This document shows positions 33,621-44,220 of a DNA stretch of 64,000 nucleotides, in pieces. The notes beneath the pieces were generated by a model that was given only the letters and a program-made list of their open reading frames with translations, did not search any database and was not told the origin of the DNA. Numbering within the stretch: the stretch's first letter is position 1; each line of letters opens with the position of its first letter. The stretch is from Corynebacterium efficiens YS-314 (GTDB lineage Bacteria; Actinomycetota; Actinomycetes; Mycobacteriales; Mycobacteriaceae), in NCBI RefSeq assembly GCF_000011305.1, contig NC_004369.1, forward strand, positions 992,001 through 1,056,000. Reading direction: 5' to 3'. Position numbers and translations under genes: made by a program.

Positions 33621-35408
33621 ATGACTACACCCGATCCATATTCACACCAACCCCCGGTGGATGATGAAGCCGAGGAGCTGACTGCCACGGAGGAACTGGC
33701 TGGTCTGCTTGAAAGTTCACGTACCGCGGAGGTTGATACGGCTGACTCCCCGGCTGGGTTTCCTCCGGAGAGTGAGAAGCAGGATTTCTCTCTCAACTGG
33801 GGGGTGATCATTCCTGCCCTCGTCGTGGTGCTCATTGCTGTGGCCTGGGGCATCGGTCTGCCGGACAGCTTCTCCTCCTTCGCCGAGACCGCGCTGACCT
33901 TGGTGGTGGATAGCCTCGGCTGGGCCTTTGTCTTCTTCGGCACCGTTTTCGTGTTTTTCGCCATAGTCATCGCGGCTAGCAAATTTGGCCAGATCAGATT
34001 GGGTCATCAGGATGAAGCGCCGGAGTTCCGGACCGTGTCCTGGATCGCCATGATGTTCGCCGCAGGCATGGGCATCGGCCTGATGTTCTACGGCACCACT
34101 GAGCCGCTAACCTTCTACCGCAATGGTGTTCCCGCCCACCAGCCCCAGGAGGTGGGGACCGCCATGGCCTCCACCCTGTTCCACTGGACCCTGCATCCCT
34201 GGGCGATCTACGCCATCGTCGGGCTGGCCATCGCCTACTCCACCTTCCGGGTGGGGCGTAGGCAGCTGCTCAGTTCCGCCTTCGTACCACTCATCGGAGA
34301 GAAGGGTGCCACTGGCTGGTTGGGGCGTCTGATCGATATCCTCTCCATCATCGCCACCGTGTTCGGCACCGCATGCTCCCTGGGCCTGGGTGCCCTGCAG
34401 ATCGGCGCCGGGCTGTCCGCCGCCGGCATCATCGAGGATCCGAGCCAGTGGACCGTGCTGGGTATCGTCTCCGTGCTGACTCTTGCCTTCATCCTGTCTG
34501 CGCTGTCCGGTGTGGGTAAGGGCATCCAGTACCTGTCCAACGGCAATATGGTCCTGGCGGCGATCCTGGCAATCTTCGTATTTGTGGTCGGTCCGACCGT
34601 GTCCATCCTCAACATGATCCCCACCTCAATCGGTGCGTACTTCTCCTCCTTCTTTGAGATGGCCAGCCGCACCGCCGTCAGCGCGGATGGCACCGCGGGC
34701 GAGTGGCTGAGCGGTTGGACGATCTTCTACTGGGCCTGGTGGATCTCCTGGTCACCCTTCGTGGGCATGTTCCTGGCACGTATCTCCCGTGGACGTACCA
34801 TCCGCGAATTCATCATCGGTGTCATGCTCGTACCCGCGGGTGTGTCCACCGTGTGGTTCTCCATCTTCGGGGGTACCGCCATCACAAAGGAACAGGGTGG
34901 CGAGTCCATCTGGGGTGAAGGCGTGGCGGAGGAGCAGCTCTTCTCGCTGTTGCAGTCCCTACCCGGTGGTCAGGTCGTTTCAATTGTCGCCATGATTTTG
35001 CTGAGCACCTTCTTCATCACCTCTGCGGATTCCGCATCCACGGTCATGGGGATACTGAGCCAGCGCGGAAAATTGGACGCCAACAGGTGGGTCTCGGCCT
35101 CCTGGGGCGTGGCCACCGCCGCCATCGGCCTGACGCTGCTCCTATCGGGTGGTGACAACGCCCTGAATAATCTGCAGAACGTCACAATCGTCGCGGCTAC
35201 TCCCTTCCTCTTCGTGATCATCGGCCTGATGTTCGCGATCGTGAAGGATCTGCGCAATGACATCATCTACGTCGACTACCGGGAGCAACAGAGGTTCGCG
35301 GCGCGTCTGGCACGTGAGCGCCGGATCCACGCAGAAGCCCAGCGGCGTGCCGAGTTGGCCCGGAAGAAGCGTGAGCGGCAGGCCGAGCGCATGGCACGTC
35401 GTCGTTAA
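33621..35408 (+). CDS. betP: Glycine betaine transporter BetP
   Basis: 595 aa BCCT-family Na+-coupled betaine symporter, highly similar throughout to C. glutamicum Bet[52 protein letters not shown], and the aromatic betaine box [18 protein letters not shown]. The negatively charged N-terminal domain and the Arg-rich C-terminal helix ([22 protein letters not shown]) are the osmosensing parts in the C. glutamicum protein. I start at ATG 33621 (MTTPDPYSH), with AAAGGTGG five bases upstream, not at the slightly earlier in-frame GTG. Confidence 0.97.
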   Translation: MTTPDPYSHQPPVDDEAEELTATEELAGLLESSRTAEVDTADSPAGFPPESEKQDFSLNWGVIIPALVVVLIAVAWGIGLPDSFSSFAETALTLVVDSLGWAFVFFGTVFVFFAIVIAASKFGQIRLGHQDEAPEFRTVSWIAMMFAAGMGIGLMFYGTTEPLTFYRNGVPAHQPQEVGTAMASTLFHWTLHPWAIYAIVGLAIAYSTFRVGRRQLLSSAFVPLIGEKGATGWLGRLIDILSIIATVFGTACSLGLGALQIGAGLSAAGIIEDPSQWTVLGIVSVLTLAFILSALSGVGKGIQYLSNGNMVLAAILAIFVFVVGPTVSILNMIPTSIGAYFSSFFEMASRTAVSADGTAGEWLSGWTIFYWAWWISWSPFVGMFLARISRGRTIREFIIGVMLVPAGVSTVWFSIFGGTAITKEQGGESIWGEGVAEEQLFSLLQSLPGGQVVSIVAMILLSTFFITSADSASTVMGILSQRGKLDANRWVSASWGVATAAIGLTLLLSGGDNALNNLQNVTIVAATPFLFVIIGLMFAIVKDLRNDIIYVDYREQQRFAARLARERRIHAEAQRRAELARKKRERQAERMARRR

Positions 35409-35458
35409 GCAACACCTCGATACGGCTTAACCGCGCACCATAAATTAAGGTGGTACGC

Positions 35459-37291
35459 ATGACCAAGAACGTGCTCGTATCTGTTGCCTGGCCTTATGCC
35501 AACGGACCCCGTCACATCGGACATGTGGCGGGGTTCGGTGTCCCCTCCGATGTCTTCGCGAGGTTCCAGCGAATGCGTGGCAACAATGTGCTCATGGTCT
35601 CCGGAACCGACGAACACGGCACCCCACTTCTGGTCCAGGCTGACAAGGAGGGGGTGAGCGTCCAGGAGCTGGCGGACAAGTACAACCGCCAGATCGTCGA
35701 GGATCTCACCGGCCTGGGCCTGTCCTATGACCTGTTCACCCGCACCACCACTTCCAACCACTACGCCGTGGTGCAGGAACTCTTCCGCGGTCTGCACGAC
35801 AACGGGTACATGATCAAGGAGACCACCCTCGGTGCGATCTCCCCGTCGACAGGCCGCACCCTGCCGGACCGTTACATCGAGGGCACCTGCCCGATCTGCC
35901 ACGCCGACGGCGCACGCGGCGACCAGTGTGACAACTGCGGCAACCAGCTCGACCCGGCCGACCTGATCAACCCGGTCTCCAAGATCAACGGCGAAACCCC
36001 CGAATTCGTGGAGACCGAACACTTCCTGCTCGACCTGCCCGCCCTGGCGGATTCCCTCACCGCGTGGCTGAAGGGACGCGAGGACTGGCGCCCCAATGTG
36101 CTGAAGTTCTCCCTCAACCTGCTGGAGGACATCCGGCCACGTGCGATGACCCGCGACATCGACTGGGGTATCCCCATCCCCGTCGAGGGCTGGCAGGACA
36201 ACAACGCCAAGAAGCTCTACGTCTGGTTCGACGCCGTGGTGGGTTACCTCTCCGCCTCCATCGAATGGGCCTGGCGCACCGGCGACCCGGAGGCGTGGCG
36301 CACCTTCTGGAATGATCCGGAGACCTCGTCCTACTACTTCATGGGCAAGGACAACATCACCTTCCACTCCCAGATCTGGCCGGCCGAACTGCTCGGTTAC
36401 GCTGGCAGGGGTTCCCGTGGGGGAGAGGTCGGGGACCTGGGTGAGCTCAACCTGCCCACCGAGGTGGTTTCCTCTGAATTCCTCACCATGTCCGGTTCCA
36501 AGTTCTCCTCCTCCAAGGGCGTGGTCATCTACGTCAAGGACTTCCTCGCCGAGTTCGGTCCCGACCCGCTGCGCTATTTCATCGCGGTGGCCGGCCCGGA
36601 GAACAACGACACCGACTTCACCTGGGACGAGTTCGTCCGCCGTGTGAACAATGAGCTGGCCAACGGCTGGGGCAACCTGGTCAACCGCACCGTGTCCATG
36701 GCCCACAAGAACTTCGGCGAGGTGCCGGTGCCCAGTGCACTGACCGATTCCGACCAGCGCATCCTGGACCTGGCGGCCTCCACCTTCGACTCGGCGGGCG
36801 CTGATCTGGAACTGTCCAAGTTCAAAAACGCCATCACCCAGATCATGCACGTGGTCGGCGAGGCCAACGCGTATATCGCCGAGCAGGAGCCGTGGAAGCT
36901 GGCCAAGGACGAGACCCAGCGTGAGCGACTGGCCACCGTGCTGTGGACCGCCCTGCAGGTGGTGTCCGACTGTAACACCATGCTCACCCCCTACCTGCCG
37001 CACACCGCGCAGAAGGTCCACGAGACCCTGGGGCGTGAGGGTATCTGGGCGGCCAGCCCCCAGATCGTCGAGGTGACCAATGAGTCCCCCCGTCAGCCCG
37101 TCGGCGTCGGGCTGCCCGACCCGGAGCACACCTACCCGGTGATCATGGGTGACTACCAGGCGCAGGCGGCGAAGTGGGAGCGCATCGACATGGTGCCCGG
37201 CACACCCCTGAACAAGCCGGCGCCGCTGGTGACCAAGCTCGACCCCGAGCTCGGCGAGACCGGCCCGGAGTGGGCACCGGTACAGAGCTAG
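35459..37291 (+). CDS. metS: Methionyl-tRNA synthetase
   Basis: 610 aa class I synthetase. The ATP-binding HIGH element is in [11 protein letters not shown]. The zinc-binding knuckle is [18 protein letters not shown]. The KMSKS-equivalent reads KFSSSKG, a variant seen in this MetRS subfamily. The C-terminus is the anticodon-binding helical bundle ([24 protein letters not shown]) without an EMAP/Trbp111 extension. Start ATG 35459 has AAGGTGG five bases upstream. A terminator follows at 37305-37333. Confidence 0.96.
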   Translation: MTKNVLVSVAWPYANGPRHIGHVAGFGVPSDVFARFQRMRGNNVLMVSGTDEHGTPLLVQADKEGVSVQELADKYNRQIVEDLTGLGLSYDLFTRTTTSNHYAVVQELFRGLHDNGYMIKETTLGAISPSTGRTLPDRYIEGTCPICHADGARGDQCDNCGNQLDPADLINPVSKINGETPEFVETEHFLLDLPALADSLTAWLKGREDWRPNVLKFSLNLLEDIRPRAMTRDIDWGIPIPVEGWQDNNAKKLYVWFDAVVGYLSASIEWAWRTGDPEAWRTFWNDPETSSYYFMGKDNITFHSQIWPAELLGYAGRGSRGGEVGDLGELNLPTEVVSSEFLTMSGSKFSSSKGVVIYVKDFLAEFGPDPLRYFIAVAGPENNDTDFTWDEFVRRVNNELANGWGNLVNRTVSMAHKNFGEVPVPSALTDSDQRILDLAASTFDSAGADLELSKFKNAITQIMHVVGEANAYIAEQEPWKLAKDETQRERLATVLWTALQVVSDCNTMLTPYLPHTAQKVHETLGREGIWAASPQIVEVTNESPRQPVGVGLPDPEHTYPVIMGDYQAQAAKWERIDMVPGTPLNKPAPLVTKLDPELGETGPEWAPVQS

Positions 37292-37304
37292 ACGACGCAC
37301 GGAC

Positions 37305-37333
37305 AGCGGGACCTTCTTCAAGGTCCCGCTTTT
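37305..37333 (+). terminator. Rho-independent terminator after metS
   Basis: 11-bp perfect stem AGCGGGACCTT (37305-37315) / AAGGTCCCGCT (37320-37330) with a CTTC tetraloop, followed by TTTT. Confidence 0.93.
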
Positions 37334-37400
37334 CCTATCCCCTTGGCACCTTTTACGGGCGGGTGCCCCCGTGTCCACCCTATGGTGTTAGGTGGAGGGC

Positions 37401-39452
37401 ATGAACGCAACGAGAGAAGAAGCCAACCAGCTCCTGGAGGGTATCGCCGGACCAGGGGCCACCCTCCGCGATGACCAGTGGGTGGCTATTGATGCCCTGG
37501 TCAACCAGAGCAGACGCATGCTGGTGGTCCAGCGCACCGGATGGGGTAAATCCGCGGTCTACTTCATCGCCGCCAAGCTGCTGCGCGCCCGGGGAGCCGG
37601 GGCCGCGGTGATCATCTCGCCGCTGTTGGCGCTGATGCGTAACCAGGTCGCGGCGGCGGAACGCGCCGGGATCCGGGCGGCCACCCTCAACAGCGCGAAT
37701 ATGACCGACTGGGATCAGATCCAGGCGGAGGTGACCGCAGGCGCAGTCGATGTGCTGCTCATCTCCCCGGAACGCCTCAACAACCCCGATTTCCGGGATG
37801 CTGTCCTGCCCCGCCTGGCTGCGGAGACCGGGCTGGTGGTGGTGGATGAGGCGCACTGTATCTCCGACTGGGGTCATGATTTCCGCCCCGATTACCGTCG
37901 CATCCGTGACCTGTTGGCGGGCCTGGCACCGGGGGCGCCGGTGCTGGCAACAACCGCCACCGCCAATGACCGCGTGGTGGAGGATGTCCGGGCACAGCTC
38001 GGGGAGGATACCGGTCTGCTGCGTGGTGGACTGGACCGGGAATCACTCCACCTCGCGGTGGTGAACATCCCGGATTCCACAGCACGACCGGCGTGGCTGG
38101 CCACCCACCTCCACCAGCTCCAGGGCTCCGGCATCATCTACTGTCTGACGGTGGCTGCCGCCCATGACCTGGCTGATGCACTCACCGCGGTGGGCTGGAC
38201 CGTGGCCGCCTACACCGGCCGGACCGAGGCCGGGGAACGCGAACGCCTGGAACAAGCCCTGCTCAACAATGAGATCAAGGCACTGGTGGCCACCTCCGCA
38301 CTCGGCATGGGTTTTGACAAACCTGACCTCGGATTCGTGGTCCACCTGGGCGCACCCGGTTCCCCGGTGTCCTACTACCAGCAGATCGGCCGCGCCGGCC
38401 GTGGCACCGATCGCGCCGATGTCATCCTCCTGCCCGGCATCGAAGACAAGGAGATCTGGGAGTATTTCGCCTCCGTGTCCTTCCCTAAAGAACCTGTGGT
38501 CCGCCAGCTGCTCAGTGTCCTCACCGAGGAGCCGCAGTCCACCATCAGATTGGAATCCCAGGTGGATCTCTCCCGGTCGCGCCTGGAACAGGTACTCAAG
38601 GTGCTTGACGTGGACGGCGCGGTCCGTCGCGTGCGTGGTGGCTGGGTCACCACCGGGGCTGAGTGGATCTACGATGCCGAGCGCTACCGCGGTCTGGAAC
38701 AGGCCCGCACAGAGGAACAGAACAGCATGCTCACCTACCAGCGCACCGACGGGTGCCGGATGCTCTATCTGCGCCGTGAACTGGATGACCACACCGCCAC
38801 CGATCCCTGCGGACGTTGCGACAACTGCACCGGAAGGTACTGGCCCACCGAGACCGACAGTGCCGTCACCGCCGAGGTGGGCAGGCAGCTCAGCGCGCCG
38901 GGTATCCGGGTGCAGGCCAGGAAACAGTGGCCCACCGGCATCGCCGTGAAGGGGAAGATCAGGGGTCTCAACGAGGGCCGTGCACTGGGGCGCCTCAACG
39001 ACATCGGCCGTGGCCCGGCCCTGCGGGAGTTGCTGGACTCATGCACCTTCACCGAGGATCCCTGGATGCAGCGGATCATCGCGGTGCTGGCGGACTGGGA
39101 CTGGGCCACCCGCCCGGTCAATGTCGCAGCGCTGGGGCAGGTGGATGAGAAAAGGACCGCCCTGACTCAGCAGGTGGCGGAAGCCATCGCCCGGGTGGGG
39201 CGGATGAACTACGCCGGGGTGCTCCCGGTGGCGCCGGGGGCGGTGGAGGTGACTGCGCAGAACTCCGCCTACCGGGTGGCGGCACTGCTGGATCACTGGG
39301 ATTACTCCCAGGGTCTGAACCTGGTGGACGGTCCGGTGCTCCTGGTTACCGATCTCATCGACACCGGATGGTCGGTGACCGTGGCTGGAAGCGGCATCGC
39401 GGAACGCTCCGGGCAGGACGTCCTGCCGTTCGCGCTGGCTAGTCGGGGATAA
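37401..39452 (+). CDS. RecQ-family DNA helicase with C-terminal phosphoribosyltransferase-like domain
   Basis: 683 aa. Helicase motifs: RTGWGKSAVYF (Walker A), VVVDEAHCISDWGHDFRP (DEAH plus RecQ aromatic loop), ATTATAN, ALGMGFDKPDL and QQIGRAGRG. A RecQ-type zinc-binding element follows (DGCRMLYLRRELDDH, then DPCGRCDNC). The last ~120 residues replace the HRDC domain: they contain VLPVAPGAVEV and LLVTDLIDTGWSVTVAG, close to the PRPP-binding motif of ComF-like phosphoribosyltransferases, although the first acidic residue is Thr. The start is ATG 37401 next to AGGTGGAGG. The 3' end overlaps the cyclase gene tail-to-tail by 14 bp. Substrate of the C-terminal domain unknown. Confidence 0.9.
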   Translation: MNATREEANQLLEGIAGPGATLRDDQWVAIDALVNQSRRMLVVQRTGWGKSAVYFIAAKLLRARGAGAAVIISPLLALMRNQVAAAERAGIRAATLNSANMTDWDQIQAEVTAGAVDVLLISPERLNNPDFRDAVLPRLAAETGLVVVDEAHCISDWGHDFRPDYRRIRDLLAGLAPGAPVLATTATANDRVVEDVRAQLGEDTGLLRGGLDRESLHLAVVNIPDSTARPAWLATHLHQLQGSGIIYCLTVAAAHDLADALTAVGWTVAAYTGRTEAGERERLEQALLNNEIKALVATSALGMGFDKPDLGFVVHLGAPGSPVSYYQQIGRAGRGTDRADVILLPGIEDKEIWEYFASVSFPKEPVVRQLLSVLTEEPQSTIRLESQVDLSRSRLEQVLKVLDVDGAVRRVRGGWVTTGAEWIYDAERYRGLEQARTEEQNSMLTYQRTDGCRMLYLRRELDDHTATDPCGRCDNCTGRYWPTETDSAVTAEVGRQLSAPGIRVQARKQWPTGIAVKGKIRGLNEGRALGRLNDIGRGPALRELLDSCTFTEDPWMQRIIAVLADWDWATRPVNVAALGQVDEKRTALTQQVAEAIARVGRMNYAGVLPVAPGAVEVTAQNSAYRVAALLDHWDYSQGLNLVDGPVLLVTDLIDTGWSVTVAGSGIAERSGQDVLPFALASRG

Positions 39453-40056
39453 AGACCAGGGGGCGCACCGGGAAACTGACCCCACCCACCGGAACGGGGA
39501 AGGCGCAGACGATGGTGGCACCGGTGGCGGGTACCTCCTCCAGCCGGGTGAGGTTCTCGATCTGCCAGTGGTCATGGTGCAGCCACCAGCTCTGGGCCTC
39601 AAGGGTGGGGTCGGTGTCGGGGAGATCATGGCCGATCGCTGTGACACCACGGTCATGGAGGTACTCCAGGGCCGGAATGCTCCACCCGGGAGCCGTGCCC
39701 TCGGCACCCCAGGACCATCCGGTATGCAGGGCCACGAAGCACCCTGCGGGAATCGGGCCGTGGGTGGCCTCGGACTCACGCAGATGATCCGGGGTCAGAA
39801 GACCTGGTTGCTCAAACCGCACCGTATATAGAGGAAGAGTCAACTCATCCACTGCGATCTCATCCAGGGTGCGTCCCGTTAGATCAAAGTGCGCCGGCGC
39901 GTCAATGTGGGTTCCCCAGGGCCCCACGAGGTGGTAGCGGTGCATGAGGAACCCATCATCAGCAATGGTGGTCAACGTCTCCGTGATCTGGTCCGGATCA
40001 CCGGGATACCGGGGCTGACCTGGTCGGAACGGGTGGGAGAGATCAATGACCTTCAT
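39439..40056 (-). CDS. Cyclase-family protein (kynurenine formamidase-like)
   Basis: 205 aa metal-dependent hydrolase of the cyclase/KynB family. The metal-binding signature is WGTHIDAPAHFDLTGRTLDEI, with further ligands in GHDLPDTDPTLEAQ and the C-terminal WQIENLTRLEEVPATGATI. No tryptophan-degradation genes are adjacent, so the substrate may be another N-formyl or amide compound. The transcript is probably leaderless: TATTCT lies six bases before the ATG and overlaps the tatD -10 element on the other strand. Confidence 0.88.
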   Translation of the reverse strand: MKVIDLSHPFRPGQPRYPGDPDQITETLTTIADDGFLMHRYHLVGPWGTHIDAPAHFDLTGRTLDEIAVDELTLPLYTVRFEQPGLLTPDHLRESEATHGPIPAGCFVALHTGWSWGAEGTAPGWSIPALEYLHDRGVTAIGHDLPDTDPTLEAQSWWLHHDHWQIENLTRLEEVPATGATIVCAFPVPVGGVSFPVRPLVFIPD

Positions 40057-40061
40057 GGCAC

Positions 40062-40068
40062 TAGAATA
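40062..40068. promoter_or_regulatory. Overlapping divergent -10 elements (cyclase / tatD)
   Basis: Only 20 bp separate the two divergent ATG codons. TAGAAT (40062-40067) serves as -10 for tatD, nine bases before its ATG. The complementary TATTCT (40068-40063) serves as -10 for the cyclase, six bases before its ATG. Both transcripts would be leaderless. This is inferred from sequence. Confidence 0.6.
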
Positions 40069-40076
40069 TAAGCCCT

Positions 40077-40913
40077 ATGTCTAAGAAGAAGCCCCGTCCC
40101 ATTCCGGTTCCGGCCCAGTTCATCCCCGGACTCATCGATGCCCACACCCACCTGACCTCGTGCAGGGATGATATCGCCACGCTGGTGGCACGAGCAGGGG
40201 AGGCGGGCGTCGACAAGCTCTGCACCGTCGGTGACGGCCTCAAGGAGGCCGGGCTCGCACTCGACGCGGCCCGGCAGTTCGACAATGTGTGGGCGGCCTG
40301 TGCCATCCACCCGACCAAGGCCGGGCAGCTGGATGAGGTCGCACGGCAGAAGTTGACCGAGATGGTTGCCGATCCGGCCTGCGTGGCGGTGGGGGAGACC
40401 GGCCTGGACACCTACTGGATCACCCACGACCCGGAGAACACCGCGGATCTGGAGACCCAGGAGGAGGCGCTGCGCTGGCACATCGACCTGTCGGTGTCCG
40501 CGGGCAAGACCCTGATGCTCCACAACCGGGAGGCGGATGCGGACCTCATGCGGGTGCTGGCGGATGCACCGGCCGCCCCGAACACCATCCTGCACTGTTT
40601 CTCCTCACCCCTGGAGATGGCCCGGGAGGCACTCGATCGGGGATATGTGTTGAGTTTCGCCGGGAATGTCACCTTCAAGCGCAATGAGGAGCTGCGCGAG
40701 GCGGCGCGTCTGGCACCGCTGGAGCAGATCCTCATCGAGACGGATGCGCCGTACATGACCCCGGAGCCGTTCCGGGGGAGCAGGAACGAGCCTTCGCTGA
40801 TCGGTCACACCGCCCTGTGTCTCGCCGAGGTGCGTGGCATGGCGGTCGAGGAGCTCGCCGAGGTACTGGGGGCCAACTTCGACCGGGTTTATGGGCTCAC
40901 GACGCAGCCATAA
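40077..40913 (+). CDS. tatD: TatD-family metal-dependent DNase/hydrolase
   Basis: 278 aa TIM-barrel hydrolase. Metal ligands: GLIDAHTHL at the N-terminus, the Glu in AVGETGLD, the His in TLMLHNREAD, the His in TILHCFSS, and the Asp in ILIETDAPYMTPEP. TatD proteins act as 3'-5' DNases or D-aminoacyl-DNA-type hydrolases. The cluster metS–tatD–rpf–ksgA–ispE is the conserved actinobacterial order. The N-terminal MSKKKPRPIPVPAQF precedes the barrel. Probably leaderless. Confidence 0.95.
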   Translation: MSKKKPRPIPVPAQFIPGLIDAHTHLTSCRDDIATLVARAGEAGVDKLCTVGDGLKEAGLALDAARQFDNVWAACAIHPTKAGQLDEVARQKLTEMVADPACVAVGETGLDTYWITHDPENTADLETQEEALRWHIDLSVSAGKTLMLHNREADADLMRVLADAPAAPNTILHCFSSPLEMAREALDRGYVLSFAGNVTFKRNEELREAARLAPLEQILIETDAPYMTPEPFRGSRNEPSLIGHTALCLAEVRGMAVEELAEVLGANFDRVYGLTTQP

Positions 40914-40920
40914 CCAGACT

Positions 40921-40936
40921 AGTGACATAGCCCACA
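40921..40936. promoter_or_regulatory. Candidate GlxR (cAMP receptor) site upstream of rpf2
   Basis: AGTGACATAGCCCACA matches TGTGA-N2-TA-N2-TCACA at 10 of 12 defined positions. It lies ~150 bp upstream of rpf2, which in C. glutamicum is known to respond to GlxR, RamA and RamB. The site is predicted from sequence only. Confidence 0.45.
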
Positions 40937-41087
40937 TCGGCGGTGAAGGTCGTGGTCATCTGTGAATAGTGGGACAGTTGCGTAGAAGGTTGCATGTCAT
41001 CGGGGTTAAGTTCTGGACTCTCAGGGGCCGTTATCGTATTGTGACTAAGTGTTCATCACCCCGAGAGCGAAGAAGTAGAGCATTCAC

Positions 41088-42260
41088 ATGGCGATTCATC
41101 AGAAATCCCGGATCAACCAACTCAACGGCACCCGGTCCGTGCCCTTGCGTCTGGCCACTGGCGGTATGCTCGCCACCCTGCTCATCGGTGGGGTCACCGT
41201 AGCCACCGCCAAGAAGGATGTCATCATCGATGTCAATGGCGAGCAGATCGCGCTGACCACCCTCTCGGGGACCGTCGAGGGTGCCCTGGAGCAGGCCGGC
41301 GTGGAGCTGGGCGCGCAGGATTTCGTCTCCCCGGCACCTGATTCCTCCCTGACCAGTGAGTCGGTGGTCACCGTGCGCACCGCCAAGCAGGTCGCGCTCG
41401 TGGTCGACGGCCGGGAGGAAACCCTCACCACCACCGCCGTCAGCGTCGAGGACCTCCTCGGCGAGCTGGACGAGATCAGCCCAGCCGATGCCATCGACGC
41501 CGATCCGGACACCACCATCCCGGACTCCGGTCTTCAACTGAAGGTGACCAAGCCGAAGATCATCTCCATCAACGACGGTGGCCGCGTGGTGTACACCTCC
41601 ATCGCCGCCGATACGGTCGGGGAGGTGCTGGAACGTCGCGGCATCACCATCGATGAGGATGACCGCCTCAACCTGGACGCCAACCACCGGATCACCACCA
41701 ACACCGAGATCATCATCGACCGTGTGGAGACCTCCGAGGTCACCGAGACCGTCGACATCGCAGCACCCGTGACCTATGTGGATGACCCGGAGGCTGACAA
41801 GGGCACCGAGACCGTGGTCACCGAGGGGACCCCGGGAGCCAAGGAGATCACCCGCCAGATCGTCACCGTCAACGGTGTCGAGGCAGAGAACACCGTCCTG
41901 CGTGAGGTCGAGCTCACCGCCGCGACCCCCACCACCATCAAGCGTGGTACCAAGGCGGCCCCCGCTACAGTCAGCAGCTCAACATCCGGTTCCGCAGCCC
42001 CGTCCGTGGCCGGTGGTTCCGTGTGGGATGCGCTGGCACAGTGTGAATCCAACGGCAACTGGTCTATCAACACCGGCAATGGTTTCTCCGGTGGTCTGCA
42101 GTTCCACCCCCAGACCTGGCAGGCCTACGGTGGCGGCCAGTATGCACCCACCGCAGCCGGTGCCTCCCGCGAGCAGCAGATCGCCATCGCCCAGAAGGTC
42201 CAGGCGGCCCAGGGTTGGGGAGCCTGGCCGGCCTGCACCGCCAAGCTGGGGATCCGCTAA
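41088..42260 (+). CDS. rpf2: Resuscitation-promoting factor Rpf2/RpfB
   Basis: 390 aa exported muralytic enzyme. An N-terminal signal/anchor ([22 protein letters not shown]) is followed by three DUF348 repeats (~40-215; e.g. [29 protein letters not shown] units), a G5 domain (~218-290) and the C-terminal Rpf domain. The last begins [15 protein letters not shown] with the catalytic Glu, and contains [17 protein letters not shown] and the cysteine that pairs across the fold (WPACTAKLG). It cleaves peptidoglycan glycan strands and promotes regrowth. The arrangement tatD-rpf-ksgA-ispE is conserved with M. tuberculosis rpfB (Rv1009). Confidence 0.96.
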   Translation: MAIHQKSRINQLNGTRSVPLRLATGGMLATLLIGGVTVATAKKDVIIDVNGEQIALTTLSGTVEGALEQAGVELGAQDFVSPAPDSSLTSESVVTVRTAKQVALVVDGREETLTTTAVSVEDLLGELDEISPADAIDADPDTTIPDSGLQLKVTKPKIISINDGGRVVYTSIAADTVGEVLERRGITIDEDDRLNLDANHRITTNTEIIIDRVETSEVTETVDIAAPVTYVDDPEADKGTETVVTEGTPGAKEITRQIVTVNGVEAENTVLREVELTAATPTTIKRGTKAAPATVSSSTSGSAAPSVAGGSVWDALAQCESNGNWSINTGNGFSGGLQFHPQTWQAYGGGQYAPTAAGASREQQIAIAQKVQAAQGWGAWPACTAKLGIR

Positions 42261-42394
42261 CACCCGGGGGAAGCATATACGGGGGAAGTCCGTAGGGGAA
42301 GTCCGCACGGGATACCCGGGCACCAGCTGTCTGGCGGGATCACCGGCACGGTCAATGGTAGAAATCCCACAACCGGGCGGTAGATTGGGATGCT

Positions 42395-43264
42395 ATGGAA
42401 GAACCTTCAGGTGCACAGCTGCTCGGACCCGTTGAGATCCGCGCGCTGGCGGAAAAGCTCGATGTCACCCCGACGAAGAAGTTGGGGCAGAACTTCGTCC
42501 ACGATCCCAACACCGTGCGACGCATTGTCACCGCAGCTGACCTGACCCCGGAGGATCATGTGGTGGAGGTCGGCCCGGGCCTGGGGTCACTGACCCTGGC
42601 GCTGGTGGAGAAGGCGGCGTCGGTCACCGCGGTGGAGATCGATCCTCGCCTGGCCGCTGAACTGCCCGCCACCTTCGCCTGGCGGGCCCCCGGACTCGCA
42701 GACAAACTGACCGTGGTGCAGAAGGACGCGCTCAAGGTGCAGCAGTCCGATTTCACCACCCAGCCCACCGCGCTGGTGGCCAATCTGCCGTACAACGTCT
42801 CCGTCCCGGTGCTGCTGCACATGCTGGCGGAATTCCCCAGCATCACGAAGGTGCTGGTCATGGTCCAGCTGGAGGTCGCCGACCGGTTGGCCGCGGTCCC
42901 GGGATCGAAGATCTATGGTGTGCCCAGCGTGAAGGCCTCGTTCTATGGTGAGGTGTCCAAGGCGGGCACCATCGGCAAGCATGTGTTCTGGCCGGCACCT
43001 CAGATCGAATCCGGTCTGGTCAAGATCATCCGCACTCACACCCCGTGGCCGCAGGATGATGCCACCCGTGCGAAGGTGTGGCCGGTTATCGATGCCGCCT
43101 TCCTGCAGCGCCGCAAGACCCTGCGCGCCGCACTGTCGGGCCATTTCGGTTCCGCCTCGGCCGCGGAGGAGGCCCTGCGGGCAGCCGATATCGATCCGCA
43201 GCTGCGCGGCGAGCGCCTCGATGTGGCTGATTATGTGCGCCTGGCCGGGGTGATCGGATCGTGA
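42395..43264 (+). CDS. ksgA: 16S rRNA (adenine1518/1519-N6)-dimethyltransferase
   Basis: 289 aa SAM-dependent dimethylase of the 3'-end hairpin of 16S r[21 protein letters not shown] opens the domain. [15 protein letters not shown] binds SAM, and the catalytic motif [15 protein letters not shown] is intact. The C-terminal helical domain ([17 protein letters not shown]) is complete. It overlaps ispE by four bases (GTGA). Confidence 0.97.
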   Translation: MEEPSGAQLLGPVEIRALAEKLDVTPTKKLGQNFVHDPNTVRRIVTAADLTPEDHVVEVGPGLGSLTLALVEKAASVTAVEIDPRLAAELPATFAWRAPGLADKLTVVQKDALKVQQSDFTTQPTALVANLPYNVSVPVLLHMLAEFPSITKVLVMVQLEVADRLAAVPGSKIYGVPSVKASFYGEVSKAGTIGKHVFWPAPQIESGLVKIIRTHTPWPQDDATRAKVWPVIDAAFLQRRKTLRAALSGHFGSASAAEEALRAADIDPQLRGERLDVADYVRLAGVIGS

Positions 43265-44208
43265 GGATCACCGCGAGGGCCTGGGGCAAGATCAATCTGC
43301 ACTTGGGGGTCGGCCCCGCCCGCGAGGATGGCTACCACGAACTGGTCACGGTCTTCCAGACCATTGATCTCGCGGAGACGATCACCCTGACCACGCTCGA
43401 GGACGAGCTGGTGGAGGAAGGGAGCGTCGTCAGGCAACTGACGGTCACCGGGCCGCGTGGGGTGCCCACCACCCCGGACAACCTGGCGTGGCGTGCGGTT
43501 GATGCGCTCGTCGGGCGCCGACGCGAGCATGACCGCACACCCCTGCCCGCTGTCGAACTGCACATTGATAAGGGCATTCCTGTCGCCGGTGGCATGGCCG
43601 GTGGCTCCGCCGATGCGGCCGCTGCGCTGCGTGCGGTGGATGCCTGGATCGGTCCCTTCGGGGAGGAGACCCTGCTCGAGGTCGCCGCCGAACTCGGTTC
43701 CGATGTCCCGTTCTGCCTGCTCGGCGGCACCAAACTGGGCACCGGTCGGGGTGAGCAGCTGGTGGACATGCTCAGCCGCGGCACCTACCACTGGGCACTG
43801 GTGGTCTCCCCGAAGGGCCTGTCCACCCCGGAGGTCTTCGCCAAATTCGACGAGATGTCCCTGCCTTCAAGCATGGATGTCACCCCGATGAGTCAGGCAC
43901 TGCTCGACGGCAGCGCCGGGGCTCTCGCGGAGGTGTTGGAAAACGACCTCGCACCTGCCGCACTCAGCCTGCGGCCCGATCTGCGCAAGACACAGTTGGC
44001 GGGCCTGCGCGCCGGGGCCCTGGCCACGATGGTCTCCGGTTCCGGGCCCACCATCGCCCTGCTCTGTGATGATGCCCAGTCCGCCCGGGATGTCGCAGAT
44101 GCCCTCATGGATGAGGGTGTCGGCCTGTCCGTCCACCCCGCCACCAGTCCTGTCCCCGGGCCCGCGAAGAACCGTGGCGCCCACATCGTGTCCATCGAAT
44201 CGGAGTAG
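43261..44208 (+). CDS. ispE: 4-diphosphocytidyl-2-C-methyl-D-erythritol kinase
   Basis: 315 aa GHMP kinase of the MEP isoprenoid pathway. [13 protein letters not shown] at the N-terminus, ATP loop [19 protein letters not shown], and C-terminal [14 protein letters not shown]. Starts with GTG in a four-base overlap with ksgA. The C-terminus (~15 residues after the fold) is slightly long. The ABC-F gene follows after 12 bp. Confidence 0.96.
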   Translation: MRITARAWGKINLHLGVGPAREDGYHELVTVFQTIDLAETITLTTLEDELVEEGSVVRQLTVTGPRGVPTTPDNLAWRAVDALVGRRREHDRTPLPAVELHIDKGIPVAGGMAGGSADAAAALRAVDAWIGPFGEETLLEVAAELGSDVPFCLLGGTKLGTGRGEQLVDMLSRGTYHWALVVSPKGLSTPEVFAKFDEMSLPSSMDVTPMSQALLDGSAGALAEVLENDLAPAALSLRPDLRKTQLAGLRAGALATMVSGSGPTIALLCDDAQSARDVADALMDEGVGLSVHPATSPVPGPAKNRGAHIVSIESE

Positions 44209-44220
44209 AAGAAAACACCA

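Noticed and set aside
35405..37378. 657-codon minus-strand frame opposite metS
   Set aside because: It mirrors the metS codon pattern and covers it almost exactly, with low-complexity translation and no homology to anything I know.
40959..40975. Second GlxR-like site (TGTGAATAGTGGGACA) upstream of rpf2
   Set aside because: Only the left half matches; the right half is degraded.
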